From the NCBI GenBank assembly GCA_023014485.1, contig JAJOZX010006153.1, positions 1 through 64,000 on the forward strand: DNA of 64,000 bases, in the 5' to 3' direction. Of the stretch, positions 29,938 through 41,369 are shown piece after piece (position 1 is the first letter of the stretch; each line of letters starts with the position of its first letter). The stretch is from Bathynomus jamesi. Lineage: Eukaryota > Arthropoda > Malacostraca > Isopoda > Cirolanidae. The notes under the pieces are model-generated. The model was given only the letters and a program-made list of their open reading frames with translations, was not told the origin of the DNA and searched no databases. The position numbers were made by a program, and so were the translations under genes.

Positions 29938-30599
29938 AAGCTAAGGCTAACAAAGACCCTAAGATCCACTCTAAGGTTAGCCCGAGAGAAAATGAAAGAG
30001 TAGGGGATTAAGAGAAGAAAATAAGGGGTGAAGTAAGTAGCAACACCTATCACTCATGGGTTAACATTCATTCAGAAAAAGAGAAAAAAAGACTCACCAT
30101 CATCATCCGCCGGCCACTGCCGACAAGTCAGAAAAATAGTCGGAGAGAATAGGAAAGGGGTGAAAGATGAAGAGAAGTAAAATAAGAACACTTACAAACC
30201 ATGCAAACACAGTCTTAACTCACAGTCATACCATGCAAACTACAGACATGCAAGTAAAGAGAGTTACAGACATGCAAGTAAGGAGAGGATATGAAAAAAT
30301 AAAAAGTAGGTAAAGTTAAACAAAAAGTGGGTTAGTTTACGCTCCGAGCTACATCTACGTTCGTGTTAGTCTAATTCTTTTTTTTTAATAATTTTCTTCC
30401 TGGCATCACACGCAACCATGTCACAAGCTGGCATTAATCGTCAACAGACTCATCCTCGACCATCACCCCCAGAGCTCCTGTTACTAATTGTTTTTTTATT
30501 TTAAACAACGTTAATATTTTTAAAATGCCTATCTAAACGGTTCTTAAATATATTAACGCTGGTAGAATGAACGACTGACGCGAGAAGATTATTCCATTT

Positions 30600-31434
30600 A
30601 TCAATTACTTTAAACGTAAAGAAGTTTTTAGCGATATTAGTAATGAAACGTCTGCCACGCAACTTAAATCCGTTATTACGAGTATTACATTATCGAAAGT
30701 GAACAATTTGTCAAATTTACGTTATTACGATGTTATTAACGATTTGAGCACTTCAATAAGATCCCCCCTTAATCTCCTAGTTTCGAGTGAATACAGGTCT
30801 AAACTCTTAATCCTATCTTCATAAGGCTTTGCGCAATGACGGAAAGTATCGTGGCACGACGTTGAACCTCTTTAACCTATCAATATCCTCACGCAAGTGC
30901 GGGCACCAAAACTGAACGGCATATTCTAAATGAGGCCTGACTAGGGACTTGTAAAGGGGCAATATAATATCCTTCGATTTAAATTCGAAATTACGCGTTA
31001 TGAAGCTAACATCCTATTAGCTTTTGCGCAAGACTCCAGGCACTGGTTCCAACCTTTAAATCCTTAGATACGCGTACACCTAAATCTACTTCCTCGTCAA
31101 CACTCGCCAACTCCCTATCATCCATCGTGTACGTGTAATTATTGTTACGAGAACCTATATGCAAAACGTTACATTTGTCTACGTTAAATTGTATCTGCCA
31201 CTTATCCGTCCACTCCATAATCCTATTTACATCGTCTTGGAGCCTATTTCTATCGTCCTCGATAACAACCTTACCGCCTATTTTAGTATCGTCCGCGAAT
31301 TTTGACACGTTACTAGTCAATCCTACATATATGTCGTTAATGTAAATTACGAATAGCAATGGGCCTAACACTGAACCCTGTGGGACACCGCTACCGACAT
31401 CCAACCACCCCGATTCACTACCATTAACTACCAC
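30600..31434 (-). pseudogene. LINE-B copy 2 palm end and C-terminal region
   Basis: Reads VVNGSESGWLDVGSGVPQG, VLGPLLFVIYINDIYVG, VSKFADDTKIGGK (catalytic FADD), WQIQFNVDKCNVLHIG and DLGVRVSKDLKV. A frame change near 31045 follows. Then in pieces come a YKSLVRPHLEYAVQFW-like stretch (about 30910-30960), a VQRRATI region and KNFFTFKVI near 30610. Frameshifts break it into at least four parts. Confidence 0.82.
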
Positions 31435-31463
31435 CCTCTGCCTCCTAGCACGAAGCCATTCTT

Positions 31464-32798
31464 CTACCAGTTAGCTACCTGACCGCGTATACCGTGCGCT
31501 TTGACCTTGGCAATTAATCTCCTATGCGGAACTGTATCGAACGCCTTTTTAAAATCTAAATAAATAACGTCAGCCGCTCTATGCCTATCGTATTCGCGCA
31601 CTATTTCGTTATAAAATTCTAACAGATTAGTTAAACAAGACCGATGGCGTCGAAACCCATGCTGACTACTATTAATCAAATCTCTACTTTCTAAGTGATC
31701 GATGATACGATCCCTAACTACGGATTCCAAAAGTTTATCGACAATTGACGTTAAGCTAATGGGCCTATAATTGCTAGCTACTGCGCGGTCGCCTTTTTTA
31801 AAAATAGGCGTGACGTTAGCTGATTTGAAGTCTTCAGGAATAATCTCCGTTTCGAGTGACTGATTAAAAATCTTCGTTAAGGGGCCTACGATAACGTCTT
31901 TCAAACCTTTCAAATGTCTGGGATAAAAAGCGTCAGGGCCTGGAGCCTTTCTAACTTTTAGCCTATCGATATAATGCGCAATCTCACCCTCGTAAGCAGT
32001 TATTTCATCCGAAATAGTCTCGCTACTAAATGGAACGATATCGTCCACGTCGGGGACATTATTTATGTCTTCTACGGTAAAAACTGTCGCAAAAAAGTTA
32101 TTGAAAATACCCGCCATCGCCTGAGCGTCAGAGGCCAAAGCGCCATTAACATCCACTAGAGGGCCTATGTTATCTTTTATCGGCTTACGATTATTAATGT
32201 ATTCAAAAAACTTTTTTGGATTATGTTTACTATCCGCAGCTATAAGTATCTCTAAATTACGCTTGGCATTCCTAACTGATCGTTTAACCTGACGTCTAAG
32301 CTCGATATATCTATTAAAGTTAGCTGCCGTGCCATTGCGCTTATTAAGTCTATACGCTATACGCTCGATTATGAACTCGCCTATTTCCCTACTCCACCAC
32401 TTCGGCCTACCATGATTTCTAGCGCGCTTGAGCCTACGAGGAGTAAACTCCCTTTCAATATTCCTAAAACTTTCTTTAAACGCCACCCAATGAAAATTTG
32501 TGTCATTACCCATAAATAAGTTATCCCAGTCCACTACTCCCATCCTATCCGCAAAACTATCAAAATTAGCCCTACGAAAATCAGGGACTTCTATTACGTT
32601 ACTATTCTTAGTGTTTTCTATCAATAACTTAAACCTAAGAAATTGATGATCACTACATCCTACACTCTCGCCTACTTCTAAACCTTCGACTATATTCTCG
32701 CCGTTCGTCATCACCAAATCTAAAATATTATCACCGCGCGTTGGTTCGGTAACCATCTGTCGTAAAAAGTTATCTTCCATAAACTCGATCAATCTCAA
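31464..32798 (-). pseudogene. LINE-B copy 2 endonuclease end and reverse transcriptase
   Basis: 444 open codons. The endonuclease end has TRGDNILDLVMTNGEN and VGCSDHQFLRF (the SDH catalytic motif). The reverse transcriptase has APGPDAFYPRHLKGLKD, SNYRPISLTSIVDKLLES, SQHGFRRHRSCLTNLLEF and VIYLDFKKAFDTVPHRRL with its first catalytic aspartate. It stops at 31464 and continues in another frame at 31434, so a short indel splits it from the FADD part. Confidence 0.9.
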
Positions 32799-32819
32799 AC
32801 CCTCCTCATTACTAGTAAA

Positions 32820-33304
32820 AGTCTCATAATTAACATTAGGGCAGTTAAAGTCTCCGACAATTATACTATTCCGATTGTCAATAAAGTTACCAAGAAGTGA
32901 GTAAAATCTAGTATCTGTATAGAGGGGTTGAACGGGAGGTCTATAAACAACAAAATTAAAATTAATACTACGCGCCCTAACTTCAACGCATATTTAATTG
33001 CTGCCGGAAAATCTATCTTAACCTCGATAGCCCTAAGAGAATTACGAATGTACAGCAAAACGCCGCCAGCAAACCTATGTAACCTATCATTAGTAAACAG
33101 TTTAAAACCCGGAATATCAAGTTCCCCCAACAGGTCCCGAGTCACGGTATTTAACCAAATTTCAGTGATAGCAACTATATCGTAGTTGCCGGAATAAATT
33201 ATCGCCTTAAATTCATTTAATTTATTTCTAATACTACGCGCGTTACAATAAAAGACGTTTAAGTTATTTTTTACCACGGGCCCGCGTTTTAAACTATTTT
33301 TCAC
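32820..33304 (-). pseudogene. LINE-B copy 2 endonuclease start
   Basis: VVKNNLNVFYCNARSIRNK, YDIVAITEIWLN, FAGGVLLYIRNSL match the start of LINE apurinic-type endonucleases (N, then E of TEIW). The frame shifts near 33000 and then gives the YRPPV and NSIIVGDFNCPNVNYE region in other frames down to 32820. Confidence 0.85.
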
Positions 33305-33309
33305 GTAGG

Positions 33310-33452
33310 GCCCGCGTTCCCCGGACCCACAACGTTTAAAGAAGGCTTCGACCTATACAGCTTTCGCACGTTTTCGTCTATTAACCTACCTAGCCTAGCA
33401 TTACCTATTTCATTAAAATGCACTCCATCTTTTATAAAAAGGCTAGGATCTT
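33310..33452 (-). pseudogene. LINE-B ORF1 C-terminal end (esterase block V)
   Basis: The minus strand reads DPSLFIKDGVHFNEIGNAR and LGRLIDENVRKL, matching LFLEDGLHLNDVGAARLGRL of the LINE-A ORF1. The D-x-x-H pair is block V of SGNH/GDSL esterases. Only this end survives. Confidence 0.75.
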
Positions 33453-33605
33453 TTTGTGGTTCGGAACCCACCTAAAATTGTAGGTCACCTCCGCCACCAC
33501 GGAGGACATACATAATACACAACTACAACCACAGTTAGGTAGACCAGCCATGAGTGGATCCTAGGGTCTTTGTTGGTCTGAAAAATTATAACATTATAAC
33601 AACAT
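33453..33605 (+). mobile_element. Isolated LINE-A 3' tail
   Basis: TTTGTGGTTCGGAACCCAC to ATTATAACATTATAAC matches the last 150 bp of LINE-A (17872-18005 and 60536-60690). It could be a severely 5'-truncated LINE or a SINE using the LINE tail. Confidence 0.8.
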
Positions 33606-33786
33606 TATAACATTATATTTGCGCAACCCTTGTCGATTCCATGTCCCAATGTGTAAAATGTGTTCTTAAAGCTAAAGGAGGCCATAGCAAGTACTAAATC
33701 TTAAATATGTTGCTTTTATGTCCAATAAATGGTTCAAATATCAAATAATGTCTTTGTCACCTTGTGTTTCAATTAATTTTCACAAA

Positions 33787-33846
<60 letters not shown>

Positions 33847-34041
33847 GAAAATTAATTGAAACACAAGGTGACAAAGACATTATTTGATATTTGAACCATT
33901 TATTGGACATAAAAGCAACATATTTAAGATTTAGTACTTGCTATGGCCTCCTTTAGCTTTAAGAACACATTTTACACATTGGGGCATGGAATCGACAAGG
34001 GTTGCGCAAATATAATGTTATAATGTTGTTATAATGTTATA
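33587..34041. repeat. Palindrome of two Tc1 3' ends, arms 199 bp
   Basis: Arms 33587-33785 and 33843-34041 are reverse complements with essentially no mismatch, around a 57 bp (TA)n core. Each arm has part of the LINE-A tail, then a Tc1 transposase C-terminus and the Tc1 terminal sequence. Confidence 0.92.
33610..33785 (+). pseudogene. Tc1-like transposase C-terminus and terminal repeat
   Basis: Reads LVDSMPQCVKCVLKAKGGH and SKY before a stop near 33690, the usual end of Tc1 transposases. Non-coding sequence follows to TTTCAATTAATTTTCACAA, the same terminal repeat as at 27103. It is mirrored in the opposite arm (33843-34018, minus). Confidence 0.82.
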
Positions 34042-34136
34042 TAAACGATATTAAAGAATAACTGAGGTGGTGGGAATATATATAAACAATGCACCGTCAT
34101 TAAATAAATAACACAATCTGGCAACTCAAAAGTAAT

Positions 34137-34140
<4 letters not shown>

Positions 34141-34196
<56 letters not shown>
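34141..34196. repeat. (TA)n microsatellite
   Basis: 56 bp of TA. Confidence 0.95.
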
Positions 34197-34200
<4 letters not shown>

Positions 34201-34744
34201 AAGCCAATTACGCCATCTAAGCCAGATTAAGCCTTCAAAGCCAACTGGCTGATTAAAAACTTCTAAGCCAAGTGCAAAAACCAAGAGCTTTATTATGCGT
34301 CTGGCGAGTTAGGTGAAATGATGTCCTCTCTCTTCTCTCTTAGGTTAAGGTTTACCTTCTTAGGTTAGGGATACCACTTTAGGGGGGAGGCCCTCCTCGC
34401 TTCTCCCCCAAAGTCAGGGTTTACCTTCTTCGGTTAGAGTCATCCCCTTTGGGGGGAGGTTATCCTCCCTCTCCCCCCAAAGCTCGCCCTTCATGCAACT
34501 TGGGGGTTACCCCCACCCCCTTGTTGCATAACCCCCTCCTCCATTATCCCCACCCCTTCATGCAACTTGAGGGGTCTACCCCTCATCCCCTTTGGTGCAT
34601 AATCCCCTTGCAACATTGCAATTGCATTCTCCCATTTTGCGGCCATGCTACTGGCGGCAGCAACGGATTTTCTCACTCTGGGGTAGCTGATACCGTGTAG
34701 GGAATCGCAGTAATTCCTTTTATACTACATTCCGATTTCTTCTT
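34197..34744. other. Non-coding, with GC-rich imperfect repeats
   Basis: No gene seen. GGTTTACCTTCTT(A/C)GGTTAG occurs three times with GGGGGGAGG..CCTCCC pairs at 34340-34480. CTTCATGCAACTTG(G/A)GGG occurs at 34489 and 34557. The stretch is much richer in G and C than its surroundings. Confidence 0.6.
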
Positions 34745-36885
34745 GTAGTGCAAAATATAACTATTGTAACAATCATTTTTCCAAACATAAAAGAGACATG
34801 AAAAACACTTGGACAACCATACACTGTCTTCTCGGAAAACAAATTAAGAAAAATTCAATAGAGAAATAAAATGTTGATAATAAAGACATTACTGATGATA
34901 CTTCTATTGCAGACTCTTTAAATATACATTTTACTTCAATAGCAGATAATTACTAAATAATGATCACCCACTTCTAGAATATATGCCACCCAGCCCACTA
35001 AATTCATTTTCTTTTGTTCCTGTTACCTCTACTGAGGTTCGGAATATTATTGGTAAATTAAAAAATACAAAAAATAACATTCATAACATACCTGTACTTG
35101 TATTGAAACTATTGAAATTTGTTAAAGATATCTGTAACTCTGGCTAAAATTATCGAAGTACTGTATTTCCAAAGGAATATTCCCATCATTACTAAAAACT
35201 GGTTGTATAACACTCCTTTTTAAAGGGGGGTGAGCCTACAGTAGCAACAAATTACAGGCCGGTGTGTTCATTACCTGTGTTCAGTAAAGTTTTTGAAAAA
35301 ATTTTAAAAAGTAGAATGCAGCGATATTTAGAATCCTACAATTTATTATCTGCAAATCAATATGGCTTCCGTAATAATAAAACAACGGAAATGGCTATTT
35401 TAAATCTTATGGAAACTGTAAATATAACTAAAGAGAACAAAGAAATAATGATATCAGTATTTATGGATTTCAGTAAGGCGTTTGATGTAATGACCATAAT
35501 ATTCTACTTAACAAATTATATTGTTACGGCTTTAGAGGAGCAATCAGTGATTGGTTTAAAAGTTATTTGTCCAATGGATATCATTTTGTATCAGTAAATA
35601 AAGTTTGCTAAACTAAAGCGCTTGTCAAACATGGTGTGCCACAGGGCTCAGTTCTGGGTCCACTGTTCTTTTTATTATATATAAATGACCTTCCACGTTC
35701 ATCTGATATACTGAACTTCATAATGTTTGCAGATGATACAACTGTGTCGTTTTCTTGCAAAGATGTTAATTCAGCTAAGAATATATTTAATTCAGAATTC
35801 ATCAGTGTAATGAAATGGTTGACCACCAATAAACCCTTCCTAAATACCAGTAAAACAAATTTCATGATTTTTACTAATAAAAGCAATGTATATCTTGAAG
35901 AACTTAATGTTAGTGAAATCGCTATAAAGAAGTGTACTGTAACAAAATTTCTTGGTGTAATGATAGATAAGAATTTGCAATGGAGTGATCATGTAAATTA
36001 TATCGCGAAAGAGATTTCAAGAAGCGTTGCTATAATGTTTAAACTTAGAAATGTAGTTCCTAAACAGGTTTTATTGACTCTTCATCATACTCTTGTTCTT
36101 CCTTATATAACGTACTGCACCCTTGTTTTGGGGAAACTCCGCTCACGACGCATAAAATGGTATTTTTGTCATCCAAAAAAGAGCAATAAGGTTATCTGAT
36201 GCTGATTTCCTTGATCACTCTAGTGCATTATTTAAAGAGCTAAACCTACTAAAGCTCAATGATGTAATCAAACCGGCACATTTTATTTTTATTTACAAGT
36301 GTAAGAACAAAATCATTAATTTACAATGGGTAAATAGATATTTTGTAACTAATCAAGAAATCCACTCGGATCAGACCAGAAATAGATCAAAGTTTGTTAT
36401 ATCTCAATTTAGATTGTCTTCATCTCAAAAACTACCCATTTTCATTGGATTGAAACTATGCCAATATAAAAAATATTGTGAGTGTAAATTCGTTTAAAAC
36501 GAAGTTGAAATCCCGATTAATAATGGCATACTAACAAAAATCTAGGGTTAATGTCCATTACTCTTGTTTACTAATTATTAATTTCTCGTGTGTAATCTAG
36601 TATTGAAAACACATTTCTTGGGATTGTTCAGTTCTTATCTCTAATGTATAATATTGGTTTCTTTGCATGGTATTGGTATAATACCTTCGATGGTGACCTT
36701 GCATTTGTCATATCAATAATGATAATTTAAGGTTAATACATACTTTAAATATTACTAATACTTATTTACTTATTTCTTTATTTTTTATTAATTAATAATA
36801 ACTAGCTGTTTATTTTTAATAAGAGCCCAGTAAAGCCTAAAGCTCAAGGGCCAAGTTAAATAAAATAAATACTCCAGCTTCACAA
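34745..36885 (+). mobile_element. LINE-C, non-LTR retrotransposon fragment
   Basis: Reverse transcriptase-coding plus a 3' end finishing GAGCCCAGTAAAGCCTAAAGC, CTCAAGGGCCAAGTT and AAATAAAATAAAT. The 3' end form, with SIINE-like AAATAAA repeats, is common in arthropod Jockey/CR1-group LINEs. The endonuclease and ORF1 are missing. Confidence 0.82.
34790..36540 (+). pseudogene. LINE-C reverse transcriptase
   Basis: Pieces in order: DMKNTWTTIHCLLGK (34797), the IADSLNIHFTSIAD region (34910), TNYRPVCSLPVFSKVFEKI (35250), ANQYGFRNNKTTEMAI, VFMDFSKAFDV (first catalytic D), VPQGSVLGPLFFLLYINDL (35633), IMFADDTTVSFS (catalytic FADD intact), FLGVMIDKNLQW and LHHTLVLPYITYC. Frameshifts lie near 35000, 35150, 35490 and 36130. 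It is unlike LINE-A and LINE-B in this window. Confidence 0.87.
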
Positions 36886-36966
36886 TTACATAAGCTTGCG
36901 ATGGTTTTGTTGTCCGAAATATTTTATCTCATGTATAGTAATTTTTGCACGCTGATTCCGAAAATA

Positions 36967-38343
36967 CGAGGGCCACTCAATATATTTTGCCCCACCTTTT
37001 TTTTTTCTTACCAAGTTTCCTTGTAAGTTCCAGAAATTTTGTACACAAGTAGTTACATACCTTTTTTACAAGTTTTTATTTTTCCACAGTCTCCATCCTT
37101 TTCTACGACTTTCCTCCACCTCGAAACAAGGGCCTTTATTCCTTGCTAGTAAAAGTCCGCTGAGTTCCGCTGGAGCCACCTTTTAACCTCCTCAACAACT
37201 TCATCGTCACTCTGAAATTTTCTTCCACGAATAGCATCCTTCATTGGCCCAAACAAATAGAAGTCTGAAGGTGCCAGATCCGGGCTGTATGGAGGGTGGG
37301 GTAACACAGTCAAGCACATTTTTGTGATGGCCTCTCTTGTTTGCAAACTGTTGTGTGGTCTTGCGTTATCGTGCAAAAGAAGGACGTCTTCCAGTTTTCT
37401 CTCCGGTCGAACTCGCTTTATACGTCTCTGGAGTCTCTGTAGGGTAGCAATACGTATATGCCTCTGAGTTGATTGTTTGTCCTTTCTTCATAATGTCCAC
37501 CAGAATCACCCCTTTCATGTCCCAGAAGATGGTGGCCAGAACCTTTCCTGCAGAGGGAGCCATTTTGAACTTTTTCTTGCGTGGGGAGTCTGCGTGATGC
37601 CACTCCATGGATTGGCGTTTTGTTTCAGGTTCAAAGTGGTGTACCCAAGTCTCATCCCGTCACAATTCGTGAAAGGAAGTCATCCCTTCTGTCTCGTATC
37701 GAACCAACGACTCAGAAGCAATTTCTTTTCTTTGGGCTTTGTGATCTTCAATCAGTTCGCGAGGAACAAACCGTGAACACACTTTTGAGTATCCCAGTTG
37801 CTGAATTATCGTATCCACACTTCCTTCACTAATTCCTAGCTCCAGTGATAGCTCCTTGTATGTGACGCGCCGATTTGATCGAATGATGCTGTTAGTTGCA
37901 CAGTGTGAGATGTCACAGCCGATGCCGGGCGACCGCTGAGTGGCTCATCATCGAGGCTGGCTCTCCCTCTCTCCGATGATCTCACACGTTTAGACCAGCG
38001 TCCAACTGTGTTTCGATCAACAACAGCATCTCCGTAAACGTTTCGTAGACGTTTGTGAATATTTCTAGCTGTTTCCTTCTCTGCGGTTAAGAGCTCGATA
38101 ACAGCTCTCTCTTTACGATGCACATCACTGTCAGATGCCATTTTCGAAACTGCATTAACCATCGGTTTTATACAAGAGCGTTTAAAAGCGGTTTTATACT
38201 AGGAGGGGAGGTTCAAACTGGAAAAATCCGGTTATGTGAATCGCAGAAAGTTCCAACTTACGGCCCAAAAGACATTCCAGCCCCATGGCCTATTATTTAG
38301 CTAAGAAAAAAGGGTGGGGCAAAATATATTGAGTGCCCTAGTG
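36967..38343 (-). mobile_element. Mariner element (DD34D), nearly full length
   Basis: TIRs start CGAGGGCCACTCAATATATTT and CTAGGGCACTCAATATATT, both running to TTGCCCCACC. TA lies at 36965-36966; the right flank has TA after 38343. About 1377 bp. Confidence 0.88.
37146..38162 (-). pseudogene. Mariner DD34D transposase
   Basis: From MASDSDVHRKERAVIELL (near 38140): helix-turn-helix parts RLRNVYGDAVVDRNTVGRW and PLSGRPASAV. The frame then breaks several times; the first aspartate region (GDE..W) is poorly kept near 37640-37700. It resumes at EWHHADSPRKKKFKM, VLATIFWDMKGVILVDI and MHDNARPHNSLQT (second D), then HPPYSPDLAPSDFYLFGPM (third D), ending before 37146. I count 34 residues between the last two aspartates, the mariner signature. 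Confidence 0.87.
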
Positions 38344-39273
38344 ATATTAATTTTTTGCCATCACGTACAGATTTTTCACAAAATGTCATATTTCATATTA
38401 CATATGTAAGTAATTTTCATTAAATTTTTATTAAAAACTACTTCCTATAAATGCTTATAAACGCTTGGTTTTACCAAGACATCAAAGAAATGGATTACAG
38501 CTGGATGTTGAAAAGAGATACTCCAGAATTATTACATAAAAGAAAAGGAACAGCGCGTACATTCGAGACTATGTACAAATAAAGATGAATATGTAATTGA
38601 CGTTAATAGTCTTCTTTCTTTTTAAAGTTGTCAACATTTGTAATTAGTATAACAAAGCGAAAGAGTACCTAATGTAAACTGAAATAAATAATATTTATTT
38701 ATGTTGTTGTTTTTTCCCTTCCAGTTTGCAGAAAATTCTTACGGGATAGAAAAAAATGGACACCTTATTCGAAATCAGCGTAGTTGAATTATACAAAATC
38801 AGTTTTTAGTAAGAAAACAACTCTTACAAAGTTTCATTCGCAGGCCTGTGTTATTTATGTCATTGTTAATTGTAAAACCAATGTATTTATTTTAATATTA
38901 ATAATAAAGGTTATTCAACAGTGGATCGAAGGATTCTGTAAAACTTACTAAATTATCTGATGGTTCCCCGATTCTTCTTGTAGTGTATCAGGAAATTATT
39001 TATTCTATTTTAAAACTAAGTTCTCTGAAGAAAGCAGGGCTCAAAGGAGAAGACAAAGGGATCCTCAGAATAATTTGAAAAATTACAAGAGTTTATGTCC
39101 GATTAATTTGGTGACATCATTATTATTTAATAATGACCTGTTTTGTTTTTTATTCACAATAGGCTGAGTTTTTTTTGCAAAATATTTGAAGGTAAAGGTA
39201 AATTTTGGCTGCAACAGCATACTGGCAAATAAGCAAAGTATATGAAGATGAAGTCATATTTTTCTTTTAAATA
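38344..39273. other. Non-coding, no feature recognised
   Basis: A/T-rich, no long frame, no inverted ends. I see nothing that I can name. Confidence 0.5.
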
Positions 39274-39533
39274 GACTGTAAATTCACTTTGAATAACGAG
39301 TATTATCAACAAGTTTTTGGGATGGCCATGGGCCATTAGACGAAAGCGCTTCAGCACCTTTTTGTGTTTCCTTTCCTTCGTGGTTTTATTCATCATATAT
39401 ATATATATATATATTTTTTTCTGTAACCTATATATAGGCTGTAACTCTTTATGTACTTCAGTGTTCCTGAGGATGTCATTAGACGAAAGCGCTTGAGCAC
39501 CATTCTGTGTTTCCTTTCCTTCGTGGTTTTATT

Positions 39534-39540
<7 letters not shown>
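39274..39540 (+). mobile_element. Two PLE-B 3' end fragments in tandem
   Basis: 39274-39334 is a slice of the reverse transcriptase (CKFTLNNEYYQQVFGMAMG). It is joined directly to the terminal block TTAGACGAAAGCGCTT..TTCATCAT (39336-39398). After a short (TA)n a second end follows (39421-39540), complete from CTGTAACCTATATATAGGC. The first shows a deletion from the RT box to the 3' end. Confidence 0.85.
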
Positions 39541-39569
<29 letters not shown>

Positions 39570-39578
39570 AACATTATT

Positions 39579-39756
39579 TTACCGTGGATACATCAGGTTC
39601 TTCGTTCTTACTTTAACTACAACTGTTTTTCTGTCTTTATTTTAGCTTATTTTATTCATGTATATATGGATAAAATAAAGATAAAATAAAGATAAAAAAA
39701 CGGTTGTAGTTAAAGCAAGACCGAAGAACTTGATATTGAATATGTAACCACGGTAA
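39579..39756. repeat. Imperfect inverted repeat
   Basis: TACCGTGG..GGTTCTTCG..CTTTAACTACAAC at the left has its inverse GTTGTAGTTAAAG..CGAAGAAC..CCACGGTA at the right, arms about 60-70 bp. Confidence 0.7.
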
Positions 39757-39808
39757 GATTGTAGAGTTAAAAGTTATAAAATTATAGAATTATTAAAACT
39801 TGAAGTCA

Positions 39809-39810
<2 letters not shown>

Positions 39811-39896
<86 letters not shown>
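39811..39896. repeat. (CA)n then (TA)n microsatellite
   Basis: CA to 39854, TA to 39896. Confidence 0.95.
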
Positions 39897-39898
<2 letters not shown>

Positions 39899-40034
39899 AA
39901 TTCAGAATGGTCCCTTGAGAAACTTGTATGTTAAACACAGACCGTGTATGGAACAAGGAACTCTTCTGGGAAATTACATCCACTATAGTTCGAATAAGTA
40001 ATGATAAATGACAAATGCTATAGTTTTTTCTTTA

Positions 40035-41369
40035 CAAGGTGTGATCCAAAAGTTCCCGGACTGGCAGCGTGGAGCGCTAACAGGTCGTAGTACGGATTTG
40101 GGCCGCTAGACAGCGCTAAACAGCTTTATCGTGAAGCAGTGTGCCGAGTGACGCGGTGATACACGCACGCTTTTCTTTTTTTTTTTGCGAGCGTTTTTGT
40201 GCGTTAGTGTCAGTGGTTTTATGCGATTTTTGCGGGAAGAGAAATGGCAGACTTGAAGGAGCAGCGCGTGTGCATCAAGTTTTGCTTCAAACTCGGCAAA
40301 ACTGCGTCAGAGACCCACGAAATGCTTAAACAAGCATTTAGTGATGACGCCATAGGCAGAAGCCAGACTTTCGAGTGGTTTTCGCGGTTCAAACGTGGGC
40401 AAACGTCGGTTGAGGATTCCGAACGTTCTGGTCGGCCCTCAACCAGCAAAACCGACGAAAATGTTGAAAAAGTGCGTCAGGCCATCCACGAGGACCGTCG
40501 GCGAACGATAACGACATCTGCAGCATCGTTGGGCTATCGTTTGGTTCATGCCAACGCATTCTCACGGAGGAACTCAACATGAGGCGGATCGCTACCAAAT
40601 TCGTGCCCCGCTTGCTGACCCAGGACCAGAGGCAACGCCGGCTCACTGTGTGCAGGGACTCTAGGAACAGGTCAGAAACGATCGAAACTTCCTTTCCAAG
40701 GTCATCACTGGCGATGAAAGCTGGGTTTACGGCTACGACCCAGAAACCAAACAGCAGTCATCCCAGTGGAAGAGTCCAACTTCACCGCGACCGAAGAAAG
40801 CGAGGCAGGTCAAGAACAACGTCAAGAGCATGCTGATCTGTTTCTTCGACATGGAGGGAATTGTTCACGAGGAGTTCGTTCCTGGAGGTTCGACGGTGAA
40901 TCAGCACTTTTACATCGAGGTCCTGAGGCGTTTGAGGGAGGATGTGAGGAGGAAACGTCCGGAAAAGTGGCGTGCAAAGAACTGGCTGCTGCATCAAGAC
41001 AACGCGCCGGCCCACACCGCTCTGTCTGTGCTGCAGTTTTGGGCCAAAAACAACATGGCAGTGGTCCCCCCCCCCTACTCCCCCGACCTAGCCCCCTGTG
41101 GCTTCTTCCTGTTCCCCAAGATGAAGATCTGGCTGAAGGGGCGGACGACGATTTAACGACATCGAGGAGATTCAGGCGGACTCGCACGAGGTGCTGAACA
41201 ACATCCCCAAAATGGAGTTCCAGAGGTGCTTCCAGCAGTGGGAAAATCACTGGGCCCGCTGTATCAACTCCTAAGGGGACTACTTCGAAGGGGACAGCAG
41301 TAATTATAACCTAAGGTAAGCCTACATTTTTTTGTCGGTAAAGTCCTGGAACTTTTGGATCGCACCCCG
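40035..41369 (+). mobile_element. GC-rich mariner element with TA duplication
   Basis: Ends CAAGGTGTGATCCAAAAGTTC and CGGGGTGCGATCCAAAAGTTC (inverse), with TA at 40033-40034 and 41370-41371. It is 1335 bp. Its base composition is far richer in G and C than its neighbours. Confidence 0.9.
40244..41274 (+). pseudogene. Mariner transposase with damaged third catalytic residue
   Basis: ATG at 40244: MADLKEQRVCIKFCFKLGK, SQTFEWFSRFKRGQTSVED and SGRPSTSKTDENVEKVRQA form the DNA-binding half. After frame changes near 40550 and 40665 come KVITGDESWVYGYDPETKQ (first D) and KNNVKSMLICFFDMEGIVH. WLLHQDNAPAHTALSV (second D) and PPYSPDLAPCGFFLFPKMK follow, where the third aspartate is glycine (GGC). A proline is also missing in the C-run just upstream, so the spacing is 33. 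The frame breaks again near 41150 before the end. Family: the GVQW/SETMAR-like mariners abundant in arthropods. Confidence 0.87.

Larger units (their letters stand above)
29938..33452 (-). mobile_element. LINE-B copy 2, CR1-like, 5' truncated
   Basis: On the minus strand: the end of an ORF1 esterase (33310-33452), endonuclease, reverse transcriptase, C-terminal region and 3' UTR. It is related to LINE-A but clearly a different family (roughly half of residues shared by eye). The 5' boundary at 33452 abuts a LINE-A 3' tail. Confidence 0.88.

Noticed and set aside
34449..34700. 83-codon Pro/His-rich frame
   Set aside because: Low-complexity GC-rich repeat translated by chance; no homology motif.
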